This document shows, one piece after another, positions 18,215-27,298 of a stretch of DNA of 64,000 bases; the first letter of the stretch is position 1, and each line of letters opens with the position of its first letter. This DNA is from CAYWMY01 sp046352935 (lineage in GTDB: Bacteria; Pseudomonadota; Gammaproteobacteria; Steroidobacterales; Steroidobacteraceae), in the NCBI GenBank assembly GCA_046352935.1, contig JAXMGR010000008.1, positions 62,001 through 126,000 of the forward strand, given 5' to 3'. The notes beneath the pieces are model-generated. The model was not told the origin of the DNA. It was given only the letters and a program-made list of their open reading frames with translations, and ran no database searches. Position numbers and translations under genes: made by a program.

Positions 18215-19383
18215 GCGTGCGTTTTCTCCTCGGGCTTCATCGGTGGGGCCTCGGCGTCCCAGCCGAAGCGCTCGAACAGGGGGCGCAGCCGGGTGCGGAT
18301 CTCCAGATCGTCCAGGCCGAATTCCGCGAGGCTGTAGCGATGCTCGGTCTCGTGGGTTCGTGCGCGATCCTGCTCGCGCTGCAGGAAGGCGCGGAACGCA
18401 TCCGTCATCCCGAGCCCGAGGTCGGCGTACGCGCGCTCGATGGCGCGCTTCGGCTCGGCGACCAGCTCGCGGTAGTCGATCGAGGCGACCCTGGTCTCAG
18501 GATGCCGGGCCAGCACTTCCAGCGGATAGAGATAGGTCTCGTAGGAGAGATCGATCATCACGCGCGTGGACTCGGCGATCTTGCCCGCGTCGACGTTGCC
18601 CGCGTGCTCCCAGCTCACGTGCAGGAGCTTCAGCAGACTCGGGATCGTCTCATGGGGATTGCGGTAGAGCACGACGAAGCGCGCATCGGGAAAGGCTTCG
18701 AGCAGAGACTCCACCCGCCCGCACCACGTGGGGTTCTTGCTCAGGTGGATCTTGCCGCCGCCGTTCAGGTAGAGCTGGCGACGCACGCACCCGCGGTAGA
18801 AGCGCATCAGGTGCTTGCGCCGCCGCGCCGGACGCCGATCGAGATGGAAGAAATCGAGATCCCCCATGAACGGGAGCTTGGTCATCCAGAATCCCGAGGC
18901 ACAGGAGTCGTAGAGGACCAGATCGTCCTCCTCGGGAACGTTCAGACCCATCCTGTGGATCTGCTTCACCGCGCCGAACTTGCGCTCCTCCCAGGCGGCG
19001 AGCCGCCGCTCGATCCGTCGCCCGAGCACGTGCCCGTCGAGCCAGGCGAGCGCGTGCACGAGTTTCTTCTCGAGCAGCGAGGGCAGCCTGAGTTCCCAGT
19101 ACCTGAAGGCGCTCATGCGCTCGTCGGCACACATCAGCCGATGCGCGAGCGTCGTGCCGCTGCGGGCGTGGCCGATGACGAAGATCGGCGCTTCGACCTT
19201 CACCCGCCAGAGTCCGGGAAAGAGAATGCCGTCCAGGAAGAAGCACACCGAGTGCGCGAGTGCCCTGAGCGGAATCGTCAGCAGCAGCAGCCGCCTCAGC
19301 CCCCGGCGCTGGCGCTCGTTCGGCACGGCGGCGCCCAGGCGGACGAGTACGAGCCAGGCGGCGAAGTCGAAATGGAAGATCAT
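18211..19383 (-). CDS. Sulfotransferase-family protein, membrane-associated
   Basis: A 390-residue protein whose ATG at 19383 overlaps the TGA of the preceding SDR (ATGA). The N-terminal 60 residues hold two hydrophobic stretches (FAAWLVLVRLGAAV and LLLLTIPLRAL) that may anchor it to the membrane. The PAPS-type loop is GHARSGTTLAHRLM, followed later by YRNPHETIPSLLKL. The family transfers sulfate from PAPS, but this group is not characterised and could bind another nucleotide-linked donor or none. It is the second of three such proteins in the window; two of them directly follow or precede an SDR. Confidence 0.8.
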   Translation of the reverse strand: MIFHFDFAAWLVLVRLGAAVPNERQRRGLRRLLLLTIPLRALAHSVCFFLDGILFPGLWRVKVEAPIFVIGHARSGTTLAHRLMCADERMSAFRYWELRLPSLLEKKLVHALAWLDGHVLGRRIERRLAAWEERKFGAVKQIHRMGLNVPEEDDLVLYDSCASGFWMTKLPFMGDLDFFHLDRRPARRRKHLMRFYRGCVRRQLYLNGGGKIHLSKNPTWCGRVESLLEAFPDARFVVLYRNPHETIPSLLKLLHVSWEHAGNVDAGKIAESTRVMIDLSYETYLYPLEVLARHPETRVASIDYRELVAEPKRAIERAYADLGLGMTDAFRAFLQREQDRARTHETEHRYSLAEFGLDDLEIRTRLRPLFERFGWDAEAPPMKPEEKTHA

Positions 19384-20228
19384 CTGGAGATCCCGATCGT
19401 GAGGGGCACGTTCGCGTAGCCGCCGTCGACATGGATGTTCTGCCCGCTGATCCAGGCACCCTGGTCGCTGCACAGGAACGCCACCAGGTACGCGACGTCG
19501 TCGCCGGTGCCGGCGCGCCCCATCGGGATGAAGGCCCTGACCAGATGGTCCCAGGTCTCGCCGCGGCCCATGTCGTCGAGGCGGCTGGTGTCGATCACTC
19601 CCGGGCAGACGCCGTTGACGCGGATGCCGTGCCCGCCGAGCTCACCGCTCAGGATCGTCGTCAGGCCATTGATGGCGAGCTTGGAACTCGCGTAGGCGGC
19701 GGTGCCGGCCGCGAGCAGGCGGGCGCCGAGCGTGGAGATGTTGATGATCGCGCCGCCCCGCCCGGCCTCGATCATCCGCTGGGCAAAGGCCTGGCACATG
19801 TAGAAGCTGCCGTTCAGATTGGTGTCGATGACGCGCCGCCATTCGCCCACCGGCAGCGTCGCCGCCGGCTGCCGGTCCCGGCCGCGCGTCGAGCCAGCAT
19901 TGTTGACCACGAAGTCCACACGGCCCATGTCGGCCACGACCTGCCGCGACAGCGCCTGGACGGCTTCGGGGTCCGTGACATCCGAGACCACGGCGAGCGC
20001 CCGGCGACCCAGGGCGCGGATCTCTTCCGCCACTGAATCGATGTCGCGCCAGCCAGCCCGCTTCTCGTCGTCCAGGCAGCGGTCGGGCGACCGGCCGGTG
20101 CCGGTGATCACGATGTCGCACCCGGCGCGCGCCAGGGTCAACGCGATGGACCGGCCGATGCTGCGCATGCGCCCGGCGCCGGTCACCACCGCCACCTTGT
20201 CGTCGAAACCCCCGAGCTGCAGTCCCAT
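19380..20228 (-). CDS. Short-chain dehydrogenase/reductase
   Basis: A 282-residue SDR with a modified dinucleotide loop, TGAGRMRSIGRSIA, in which two residues are inserted before the second Gly. NNAG is present, the catalytic motif is YASSK, and Thr lies 13 residues before the Tyr. The C-terminal GQNIHVDGGYANV is normal. It overlaps the sulfotransferase-family gene by four bases. Loop variants of this kind are seen in SDRs of isoprenoid and steroid degraders. Substrate unknown. Confidence 0.84.
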   Translation of the reverse strand: MGLQLGGFDDKVAVVTGAGRMRSIGRSIALTLARAGCDIVITGTGRSPDRCLDDEKRAGWRDIDSVAEEIRALGRRALAVVSDVTDPEAVQALSRQVVADMGRVDFVVNNAGSTRGRDRQPAATLPVGEWRRVIDTNLNGSFYMCQAFAQRMIEAGRGGAIINISTLGARLLAAGTAAYASSKLAINGLTTILSGELGGHGIRVNGVCPGVIDTSRLDDMGRGETWDHLVRAFIPMGRAGTGDDVAYLVAFLCSDQGAWISGQNIHVDGGYANVPLTIGISR

Positions 20229-20249
20229 CGACGGGCTCCGTTCGCGCGC

Positions 20250-21017
20250 TCAGCTGAGCACGCCACCATCCACCTGGAGGATCACCCCGGTCGTATAGCG
20301 GCTGGCGTCGCTCGCCAGGTACAGCGCGGTGTCGGCCACTTCCGCAGGATCGCCGACGCGCTTCAGCGGGTTGATCTTCATCATGTCGGCGTAGCGCACC
20401 GGATCGTTCATCGTGTGGTCGCCCATCGCCGTCCGGATGACGCCGCAGGAAATGGCGTTGACGCGCACGCCCTTCGGCCCGAGTTCGCGGGCGAAGCAGC
20501 GCGTCACCATGTTGAGCGCGGCCTTGGACACGCAGTAGGCGCCGATCTCGGGCTGCGCCATCAGCGCCGACGTGGTGCTGATGTTCACCACGGTGCCCTT
20601 GCCGCGCGCGGCCATGCGCTTCCCGAGCGACGCCGTGAGAAAGAAAGGACCACGAACGTTGACCTCCATGATCTTGTCCCACAGCGCCGGCGACGTGTCG
20701 CAGAAGTCGCCGCTGTTCGGCGGACTGATGCCGGCATTGTTGACCAGCACGTCCACCGCAAGTCCGCGATCGTCGAGAGTGCGTACCAGCCGCTCGATCT
20801 CGTCGAGCCTGCCCATGTGCGCGGCGATGGCGTGGGCCCTGCCACCCCGGGCACGGATCGCCTGCGCCACCTCGTCCACCGCTTCCTGCCGGCGCGAGCA
20901 GACGATCACCTCGGCACCCGCGGCGGCGAAACGCTCGGCGATCGCCGCGCCGATGCCGCGCGAACCGCCCGTGACGAGCGCTGTGCGACCGGTCAGCGAG
21001 AAGGTCGTATCGATCAC
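20250..21017 (-). CDS. Short-chain dehydrogenase/reductase
   Basis: A 255-residue SDR with TGGSRGIG, NNAG and YCVSK. The GTG at 21017 overlaps the TGA of the acyl-CoA ligase (GTGA), has GGGAG eight bases upstream, and was chosen over a much longer in-frame opening that only shadows the ligase. The residue 13 before the catalytic Tyr is Thr. The C-terminus VILQVDGGVLS is typical of tetrameric SDRs. It may serve as a 3-hydroxyacyl-CoA dehydrogenase or hydroxysteroid dehydrogenase. Confidence 0.85.
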   Translation of the reverse strand: MIDTTFSLTGRTALVTGGSRGIGAAIAERFAAAGAEVIVCSRRQEAVDEVAQAIRARGGRAHAIAAHMGRLDEIERLVRTLDDRGLAVDVLVNNAGISPPNSGDFCDTSPALWDKIMEVNVRGPFFLTASLGKRMAARGKGTVVNISTTSALMAQPEIGAYCVSKAALNMVTRCFARELGPKGVRVNAISCGVIRTAMGDHTMNDPVRYADMMKINPLKRVGDPAEVADTALYLASDASRYTTGVILQVDGGVLS

Positions 21018-22594
21018 GACAGGCTCCCTTCGACGGTCGCCCGGGCCCAGCGGTAATCGGCCTTGCCGGCCGGGGAGCGCGCCACTTCGCCGACGAACAC
21101 GATGTCCTTGGGCACCTTGTAGCCGGCGAGGTACTGGCGGCAGAACTCCTTCAGCAGGTCCGCACTCGCCTGCGTGCCTTCGCGCAGGCTGACGACCGCG
21201 GCCACCCGGTTCCCCCAGCGCGGATCGGCGACGCCGACCACGACGGCGTCCGCCACGGCCTCGTGGCGGTGCAGGACTTCCTCGACCTCCTCGGGGAAAA
21301 CCTTCTCCCCGCCCGTATCGATGCACTGCGAGCCACGCCCGAGGAACACGATGCTGCCGTCCCCGAGAACGCGCGCCATGTCGCCCGTGATCGCCACACG
21401 CAGCCCCTCGACGGTCGTGAAGGTCTCCGCGGACTTCTTCGGATCCCCCCAGTAACCGACCGCGACATTGCCGACGCGCGCGACGACACCCTCCTCGCCC
21501 GGACCGACGAAGCGATCGTGCGTCGGCGTGACGACCCGGAGGTCGGGACGCGGCGCCAGCTTGATGAAGCCCGCGCCGTTCTCCGGCTTGGAGCCGGAGC
21601 CCAGCGTGCCGCTCTCCGACGAGCCGATGCTGTCCAGCACCATGACATTCGGCAGCAGGCGGCGCAGTTCCTGCTGGGCGTGCGTCGAGAACAGGCCGCC
21701 ACCCGAGCCGAACACGCGCAGCGCGGACAGATCCCAGCGACCCGGATGCGCCTTGAGGGCGTCGGCGAGCGGGGTCGCCATGGCGTCGCCGACGACGGAG
21801 ACGATGTTGGCTTTCTCCCGCTCGACCAGATCCCAGATCTGCCCGGCATTGAAATCGACCTGATCCCGCAGGATGACGGTCTGGCCGGCGAACAGCGAAA
21901 TCAACGACGCCCACAGTGCGGCGCCGTGCATGAGCGGCGCGATGGCCATGAAGCGCATCGCATGTCCAGCACTCGCCACCTCGCCGATCTCCTCGGGCGC
22001 GCGGATCGGCGCATGGCCTTCGCGATAGACTCCGCCGCCGCCGAGCGCACTGAAGAACAGCGACCGGTGCGGCCACATCACACCCTTGGGCAGGCCCGTG
22101 GTACCACCGGTGTAGAGCAGCGACAGATCGTCGTCGCTGCGCCGGGGCACCGCGTACGCGGGTCCGGCCGCGAGGGCGGCCTCGTACTCCGCACCCGGTG
22201 CCAGTGCCACCTTGATGCCCGGGTATTCGTCGAGCAGCGGCTGAACGGTCGCCGCCAGCGGGGCTGAGTAGAAGAGCGCCGCGAGCCCGGCGTTGCCGTA
22301 GAGATAGCGCAGCTCCTGGGCCACGTAGCGATAGTTGATGTTGAGCGGAACCGCGCGCAGCTTGCAGGCCGCGAAGAAGGCTTCGAGGTACTCGGTGCCG
22401 TTGTAGAGCTGCAGGCCGACGGTGTCACCCGCACCGATCCCCCTGCGCTGCAGATGGGCGGCCAGCCGGTCCGCACGTTCGTTCAACTGCGCGTAGGTGA
22501 GCCGGCGCGCTCCGCACACGACGGCTTCGCGTTCCGGTATCGCGGCAGCGACGATCTCGAACAGGTCGGCGAGGCTGTAGGTCCGCGTCGTCAT
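21014..22594 (-). CDS. Acyl-CoA ligase (FadD19/FadD17-like)
   Basis: A 526-residue AMP-forming ligase that activates a carboxylate as its CoA thioester. The phosphate-binding loop is YTGGTTGLPKGVMW. Its Gly-Gly pair and trailing VMW recall the FadD19 group of steroid side-chain ligases. The hinge region has GEKVFPEEVEEVL, and the adenylation Lys is in PAGKADYRWA near the C-terminus. The ATG has GGGAG upstream. It lies in one operon with a racemase-like protein, a FadB-type enzyme and a thiolase, a full set for beta-oxidation of a branched side chain. Confidence 0.88.
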   Translation of the reverse strand: MTTRTYSLADLFEIVAAAIPEREAVVCGARRLTYAQLNERADRLAAHLQRRGIGAGDTVGLQLYNGTEYLEAFFAACKLRAVPLNINYRYVAQELRYLYGNAGLAALFYSAPLAATVQPLLDEYPGIKVALAPGAEYEAALAAGPAYAVPRRSDDDLSLLYTGGTTGLPKGVMWPHRSLFFSALGGGGVYREGHAPIRAPEEIGEVASAGHAMRFMAIAPLMHGAALWASLISLFAGQTVILRDQVDFNAGQIWDLVEREKANIVSVVGDAMATPLADALKAHPGRWDLSALRVFGSGGGLFSTHAQQELRRLLPNVMVLDSIGSSESGTLGSGSKPENGAGFIKLAPRPDLRVVTPTHDRFVGPGEEGVVARVGNVAVGYWGDPKKSAETFTTVEGLRVAITGDMARVLGDGSIVFLGRGSQCIDTGGEKVFPEEVEEVLHRHEAVADAVVVGVADPRWGNRVAAVVSLREGTQASADLLKEFCRQYLAGYKVPKDIVFVGEVARSPAGKADYRWARATVEGSLS

Positions 22595-22620
22595 GGTCGC
22601 TCTCCCGTGATCGAGCACCC

Positions 22621-23802
22621 TCAGATGATGCCGCCGGCGCGCAGCCGCTCGATGTCGGCGTGCGCGTAGCCGAGTTCGCCCAGCACCGCGTCGTTGTCCG
22701 CGCCGGGGCGGGCGCCCTGGCGCTCGACGCGGAATTCGTAGTCGCTCATCCGGATCGGGAACGCGTACTGCCAGTAGCGGCCGTGGATCGGATGCTCGCT
22801 CGCGACCACCATCCCGCGGTCGCGCGCCTGCGGACGGGCATGGGCCTCGTCGGCGCGCAGTACCGGGGTCACACAGGCATCGACGTCCGCGAACAGCGCC
22901 GTCCAGTGCGCGAGGACGTGCTGCGCGATGACGGCCGCGACCTCGGCGCGCGCCGCAACGCCCTGCTCGCCGATCAGGTGGCCGCGGCGGGCCAGGTCCG
23001 GCCGGCCGATGGTCTCGCAGAACGCCTGCCAGAACTTCATCTCGATGGCACCGACGGCGAGGTGACGACCGTCGGCCGTCTCGTAGACGCCATAGCAGGC
23101 CATGCCGCCCGAGAGGTAGTCGCCGCCGCGCGCCGGCATCCTCCCGCGGTCCTGCAGCGCCGACACGGCCGGGACGTTGTGCGCCATCAGGCAGTCCGTC
23201 ATGGCGACGTCGACATGGCGTCCGCGACCGCTCTGCCTCGCGTCGAACAGCGCGGCGAGGATGCCCATCGCCGCGGACAGCGCACCGCCGGCCAGGTCCG
23301 CGACCGGGAAGTTGCCGGGCGCCGGCGGGCCGTCCGCCGTACCGGTCTGGTCCAGCACTCCGGCGAGGCACTGGTAGTTGATGTCGTGCCCGCCGGCCTG
23401 TGCGAGCGGTCCGGTCTGGCCGTAGCCGCTGATCGAGCAATACACGAGACGCGGATTGACGGCCGCGAGCGCGCCATAGCCGACGCCGAGCCGGTCGGTG
23501 ACACCGGGACGGAAGCCCTCGACCAGCACGTCGGCCTCGCGGGCGAGGCGCGCGATGATCTCGCGGCCTTCCGGAGCGCGCAGGTTCACGGTGATCGCGC
23601 GCTTGTTCCGGTTCAGCATCAGGAACTGGGTCGTGAACTCGCTGCCCGGCAGGCCGCGTTGCGGGTCCCAGGCACCCGGATTCTCGACCTTGATGACGTC
23701 GGCACCGAGATCGGCGAGATGCAGCGTGCACATCGGGCCGGGAAGGAACACGGTCAGGTCGATCACCCTGACACCGGACAGCGGCTTGCGGCTCTCGCTC
23801 AT
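22621..23802 (-). CDS. Alpha-methylacyl-CoA racemase-like family III CoA enzyme
   Basis: A 393-residue CaiB/BaiF-family protein. Two adjacent ATGs exist; the one at 23802 has the better spacing from GGGAG. Unlike plain CoA-transferases it carries GGHDINY (His139) and a second acidic site, ADLAGG (Asp169), exactly 30 residues later. These match the His126/Asp156 pair of the mycobacterial racemase MCR, and Glu254 in GAIE fits its Glu241. It would interconvert (2R)- and (2S)-methylacyl-CoAs, needed before a stereospecific dehydrogenase can attack a methyl-branched sterol side chain. A CoA-transferase role is the alternative. Confidence 0.82.
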   Translation of the reverse strand: MSESRKPLSGVRVIDLTVFLPGPMCTLHLADLGADVIKVENPGAWDPQRGLPGSEFTTQFLMLNRNKRAITVNLRAPEGREIIARLAREADVLVEGFRPGVTDRLGVGYGALAAVNPRLVYCSISGYGQTGPLAQAGGHDINYQCLAGVLDQTGTADGPPAPGNFPVADLAGGALSAAMGILAALFDARQSGRGRHVDVAMTDCLMAHNVPAVSALQDRGRMPARGGDYLSGGMACYGVYETADGRHLAVGAIEMKFWQAFCETIGRPDLARRGHLIGEQGVAARAEVAAVIAQHVLAHWTALFADVDACVTPVLRADEAHARPQARDRGMVVASEHPIHGRYWQYAFPIRMSDYEFRVERQGARPGADNDAVLGELGYAHADIERLRAGGII

Positions 23803-23821
23803 CATGCGCTCCCGTTCGAGT

Positions 23822-26011
23822 TCAGCGATCGGCGGCGGGCGGCGCCACACGGTCCGCGCCGTAGAACGTCCGTCCGTCGACTGCCATGTCGCGCAGCAGC
23901 TGCGGCGCAGCGAAGCGCTCGCGGTCGCAGGTCGCCGCCAGCCGCTCGCATTCCTCGACGACCTTGGCGATCCCCAGCGTGTCCATCGCCGCGAAGGGGC
24001 CGCCCAGGTAGGCCGGGAAACCGACCCCCAGCACGGCACCGACATCGCCGTCGGCCGGATCCGTGAGCACGCCGTCCGCGAGGCAGCGCGCCGCATCGAC
24101 GTACTGGGCGAAGAGCATGCGCTGGCGCAGTTCCTGCGCCGTCGGCTGCAGTCCGTCCGGCCTGCGCGGCCAGATCCCGGCGAGCCCCGGCCAGAGCCGC
24201 TTGCTGCCGTCGGCCGCGTAGTCGAAGAAGCCTTTGCCGTTCTTGCGACCGTGGCGGCCGTGCTTCCCGACGAGTTCCGCGATCACGGACACCGAGGAGC
24301 CCGGCCTGTTGGCCGCACCCAGGTCCCTGGCCTGCTGCTCGGCGCCCTTGAAGGCGAGGTCGAGACCGATCTCGTCCGAGACGGTCAAGGGCCCGACGGG
24401 ATAGCCGGTCATGCGCGCCGCCTGCTCCACGAGTGCCGGGTTGATGCCCTCCTTGACCATGGTGACGCCCTCGTTGATGTAGGCGCCGATGAAGCGGCTG
24501 GTGAAGAAGCCGCGGCTGTCGTTGACGAGGATCGGCGTCTTGCCGAGCCGGGCGACGAAGTCGAGCGCGCGCGCCAGCGTCGCGTCGCTGGTCTGCCGGC
24601 CGCGGACGACCTCGACCAGCGGCATGCGCTCGACCGGCGAGAAGAAGTGCAGACCGATGATGTTGGCGGGACGCCGGGTGCCCTCCGCCAGGCCGGTGAT
24701 GGGCAGTGCCGAGGTGTTGCTGCCGAGCACGGCGTTCTCGCCCAGCACCGCCTCGGCCCTGGCGAACACGTCCGCCTTCACGGCGCGGTCCTCGAACACC
24801 GCCTCGACGACCAGTGTGGTATCCGCGAGTTCGTGGAAGTCGGTCGTCGGATGGATGCGGGCCAGGACGGACGCCATCTTCTCCGGCGTACTGCGCCCCT
24901 TTTCCACGTCGCGCTTCAGCCGGGTCTCCGCGTAGGCCCTGCCCTTCTCCGCGGTGGCCTGGTCGCGGTCGATCAGCACGACCTCGATGCCGTTCTGCGC
25001 CGCGACGAGCGCGAGCCCCGCGCCCATGAGGCCGGCGCCGAGGATGCCGATACGATGGTGTTCCGTCCTGGCGATGCCGGCCGGCCGGCGCACCAGCCGG
25101 TCGGCCTTGCCTTTGTTGATGAACAGGGTGCGCACCATGTTGCCGGCCACCGGATCGAGATTGAGCCTGACGAAGTACTTGCACTCGACCTTGAGTGCCG
25201 TGTCCATCGGCAGCTGCATGCCCTCGTAGAGACAGGAGGTGATGGCCAGCGGCGCGGGCATGTTGTGGTACGTGGCCGCCTGCAGGTTCGCGGCCGTGCC
25301 CATGAAGAGCTGCGCGAGCTGCGGCAGCATCGGAGAACCGCCGCCCGGCACCTGGAAACCCTTCCGGTCCCAGGGCTTGACGGGGTCCGGGCTCGCGAGC
25401 AGCCAGCGCCGCGCCGCCGGCAGCAGGTCGTCCGCCGGCACGACCGCATCGAGCAGCCCGAGCGCGACGGCTTCATCGGCCTTCAGTTGAGTGCCCTGCA
25501 GCAGCAGAGGCAGCGCCTTCGCGACGCCGAGCATGCGCAGGTAGCGCTGCGTGCCGCCGGCACCCGGCAACAGCCCGACGCTGGCTTCCGGCAGGCCCAC
25601 CCGCAGGCCGCGCCCGTCGGCGGCGATGCGGTAGTGGCAGGCGAGCGCCATCTCGAAGCCGCCGCCCAGGGCCGTGCCGTTGAGCGCCGCGACGACGGGC
25701 TTGCCGCAGGTCTCCATCCTGCGCAGCAGGCTCGAGAACGCCCAGCACTGGTCGTAGAGCGTTTTCGCGTCGGGCCTCGCGCCGGTCAGCGTCGCCTCGA
25801 GGGTCTTCAGGTCGGCGCCGGCGACGAACGTGGCCTTCGCGGAGGTGAGGACGATGCCCTTCACCGCCGCATCACCGATGGCACGCCCGAGCGCGCTGCG
25901 GAAGCTGTCGATGAAGTCCTGGTTCATGACGTTCGCCGTGGAGTCCGGCTGGTCGATCGTGAGCGTGCAGATGCCCTGCTCGTCGACGGTGTACTTGAAA
26001 AAATCGATCAT
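23822..26011 (-). CDS. Bifunctional enoyl-CoA hydratase/3-hydroxyacyl-CoA dehydrogenase (FadB-type)
   Basis: A 729-residue fusion. The crotonase half (residues 1 to about 190) has NGTALGGGFEMALA and LPEASVGLLPGAGG with the first catalytic Glu. The second Glu position is Pro (KALPLLLQG). The dehydrogenase half starts with the NAD loop GAGLMGAG near 320 and has the catalytic His in GLHFFSP near 450. It would hydrate an enoyl-CoA to the 3-hydroxy form and oxidise it to the ketone. The start at 26011 has GGAG eight bases upstream. It lies directly after a thiolase, the usual FadA/FadB pairing. Confidence 0.9.
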   Translation of the reverse strand: MIDFFKYTVDEQGICTLTIDQPDSTANVMNQDFIDSFRSALGRAIGDAAVKGIVLTSAKATFVAGADLKTLEATLTGARPDAKTLYDQCWAFSSLLRRMETCGKPVVAALNGTALGGGFEMALACHYRIAADGRGLRVGLPEASVGLLPGAGGTQRYLRMLGVAKALPLLLQGTQLKADEAVALGLLDAVVPADDLLPAARRWLLASPDPVKPWDRKGFQVPGGGSPMLPQLAQLFMGTAANLQAATYHNMPAPLAITSCLYEGMQLPMDTALKVECKYFVRLNLDPVAGNMVRTLFINKGKADRLVRRPAGIARTEHHRIGILGAGLMGAGLALVAAQNGIEVVLIDRDQATAEKGRAYAETRLKRDVEKGRSTPEKMASVLARIHPTTDFHELADTTLVVEAVFEDRAVKADVFARAEAVLGENAVLGSNTSALPITGLAEGTRRPANIIGLHFFSPVERMPLVEVVRGRQTSDATLARALDFVARLGKTPILVNDSRGFFTSRFIGAYINEGVTMVKEGINPALVEQAARMTGYPVGPLTVSDEIGLDLAFKGAEQQARDLGAANRPGSSVSVIAELVGKHGRHGRKNGKGFFDYAADGSKRLWPGLAGIWPRRPDGLQPTAQELRQRMLFAQYVDAARCLADGVLTDPADGDVGAVLGVGFPAYLGGPFAAMDTLGIAKVVEECERLAATCDRERFAAPQLLRDMAVDGRTFYGADRVAPPAADR

Positions 26012-26030
26012 CCTGCGTTCTCCGGCGCGT

Positions 26031-27239
26031 TCACACGCGCTCGATGATGGTTGCAGAAGCCATGCCGGCCGCCTCGCACAGGGCGACCAGCCCGGTGTCG
26101 ACGTTCCGTCGTTCCATCTCGTCGAGCAGGATTCCCACGAGCATGCCGCCCGTCGCACCGAGCGGATGGCCCATGGCGATGGCGCCACCGTTGACGTTGA
26201 TGCGCTCGTGCGGAACGTCGAGATCGGCCATGTAGGCGAGGACCACGGACGAGAAGGCCTCGTTGAGCTCGAACAGGCCGACGTCGCCGATGGTCATGCC
26301 GGCCTTCCCGAGCGCCAGGCGCGTCGCGGCGGCCGGACCGTCGAGCATGATGGTCGGTTCCGAGCCGACCGTGGCCGTGGAGCGGATGCGGGCGCGCGGC
26401 CTGAGGCCCTGGCGTTCGCCGGCGGCCCTGCTGCCGACCAGAACGGCCGAGGCACCATCGACGATGCCGGAACTGTTGCCGGCGTGATGAACGTGTTCGA
26501 TGCGCTCGAACTGCGGGTACCGCTGCAGCGCGATGCCGTCGAACCCGGCCCTGGCGCCCATCTCGGCGAAGGCGGGCTTGAGGCTGGCGAGGGATTCGAG
26601 CGTGGTGTCGCCGCGGATCGTCTCGTCGCGCTCGAGCACGGGCAGACCGATGATGTCGCGCACCGGGACGACGGAACGGGCGAAGCGCCCTTCCATCCAG
26701 GCCCGGGCGGCCCGCTGCTGGCTCGCAACCGCGTAAGCGTCGCAGTCGCCACGACTCAAACCATACTTCGTCGCGAGCAGATCGGCGCTGATGCCCTGCA
26801 TGACGAAGAAGGTCCGGTTCGCCACCTGCGGGTCCATCGCCCAGGCACCGCCGTCGGCGCCCATCGGCACCCGCGACATGCTCTCCACGCCGCCGCCGAT
26901 CGCCAGGTCGACCAGTCCCGCCATGACCTTGGCCGCAACCAGGTTCACGGCCTCGAGGCCGGAACCGCAGCAGCGGTTGATCTGCATCCCCGGCACGGTC
27001 TGCGCGTAGCCTGCGTCGAGCGCCGCGATGCGCGCGATGTTGGCACCCTGCTCACCCACCGGCACCACACAGCCGAGGATCACGTCCTCGACCCGCGTCG
27101 TATCGAGTCCGCTGCGCTCGCGCAGCGCCTCGAGCACCTGCCCGGCCAGTCGTATCGGTGTGATCTCGTGCAGGGCGCCGTCGGCCCTGCCCTTGCCGCG
27201 CGGCGTGCGCACGGTGTCGAAGATGCAGGCCTCGCTCAC
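26031..27239 (-). CDS. Acetyl-CoA acyltransferase (thiolase)
   Basis: A 402-residue thiolase starting at a GTG with GAGGAG just upstream. The nucleophile Cys91 is in NRCCGSG, the His is in GHPLGATG, and the second Cys is in CEAAGMASA, where one Gly of the usual CxGGG motif is Ala. It would cleave a 3-ketoacyl-CoA into acetyl- or propionyl-CoA plus a shortened acyl-CoA, and should partner the FadB-type enzyme downstream. It is the first gene of the operon 16784-27239 and diverges from the regulator at 27353. Confidence 0.9.
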   Translation of the reverse strand: MSEACIFDTVRTPRGKGRADGALHEITPIRLAGQVLEALRERSGLDTTRVEDVILGCVVPVGEQGANIARIAALDAGYAQTVPGMQINRCCGSGLEAVNLVAAKVMAGLVDLAIGGGVESMSRVPMGADGGAWAMDPQVANRTFFVMQGISADLLATKYGLSRGDCDAYAVASQQRAARAWMEGRFARSVVPVRDIIGLPVLERDETIRGDTTLESLASLKPAFAEMGARAGFDGIALQRYPQFERIEHVHHAGNSSGIVDGASAVLVGSRAAGERQGLRPRARIRSTATVGSEPTIMLDGPAAATRLALGKAGMTIGDVGLFELNEAFSSVVLAYMADLDVPHERINVNGGAIAMGHPLGATGGMLVGILLDEMERRNVDTGLVALCEAAGMASATIIERV

Positions 27240-27298
27240 GTCGGCTCCTCGCGGGTCTGGGTCCGTCTCCCGATGTTAGGGGCGCGTCGGGACGCTCG

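Noticed and set aside
20250..22076. Treating the SDR as a 608-residue fusion with an N-terminal extension
   Set aside because: The upstream part is an out-of-frame reading of the ligase gene. The SDR has its own GTG, Shine-Dalgarno and canonical N-terminus at 21017. For the same reason I cut the long upstream parts of the open frames ending at 21014, 33618, 34787, 38905 and 43356.
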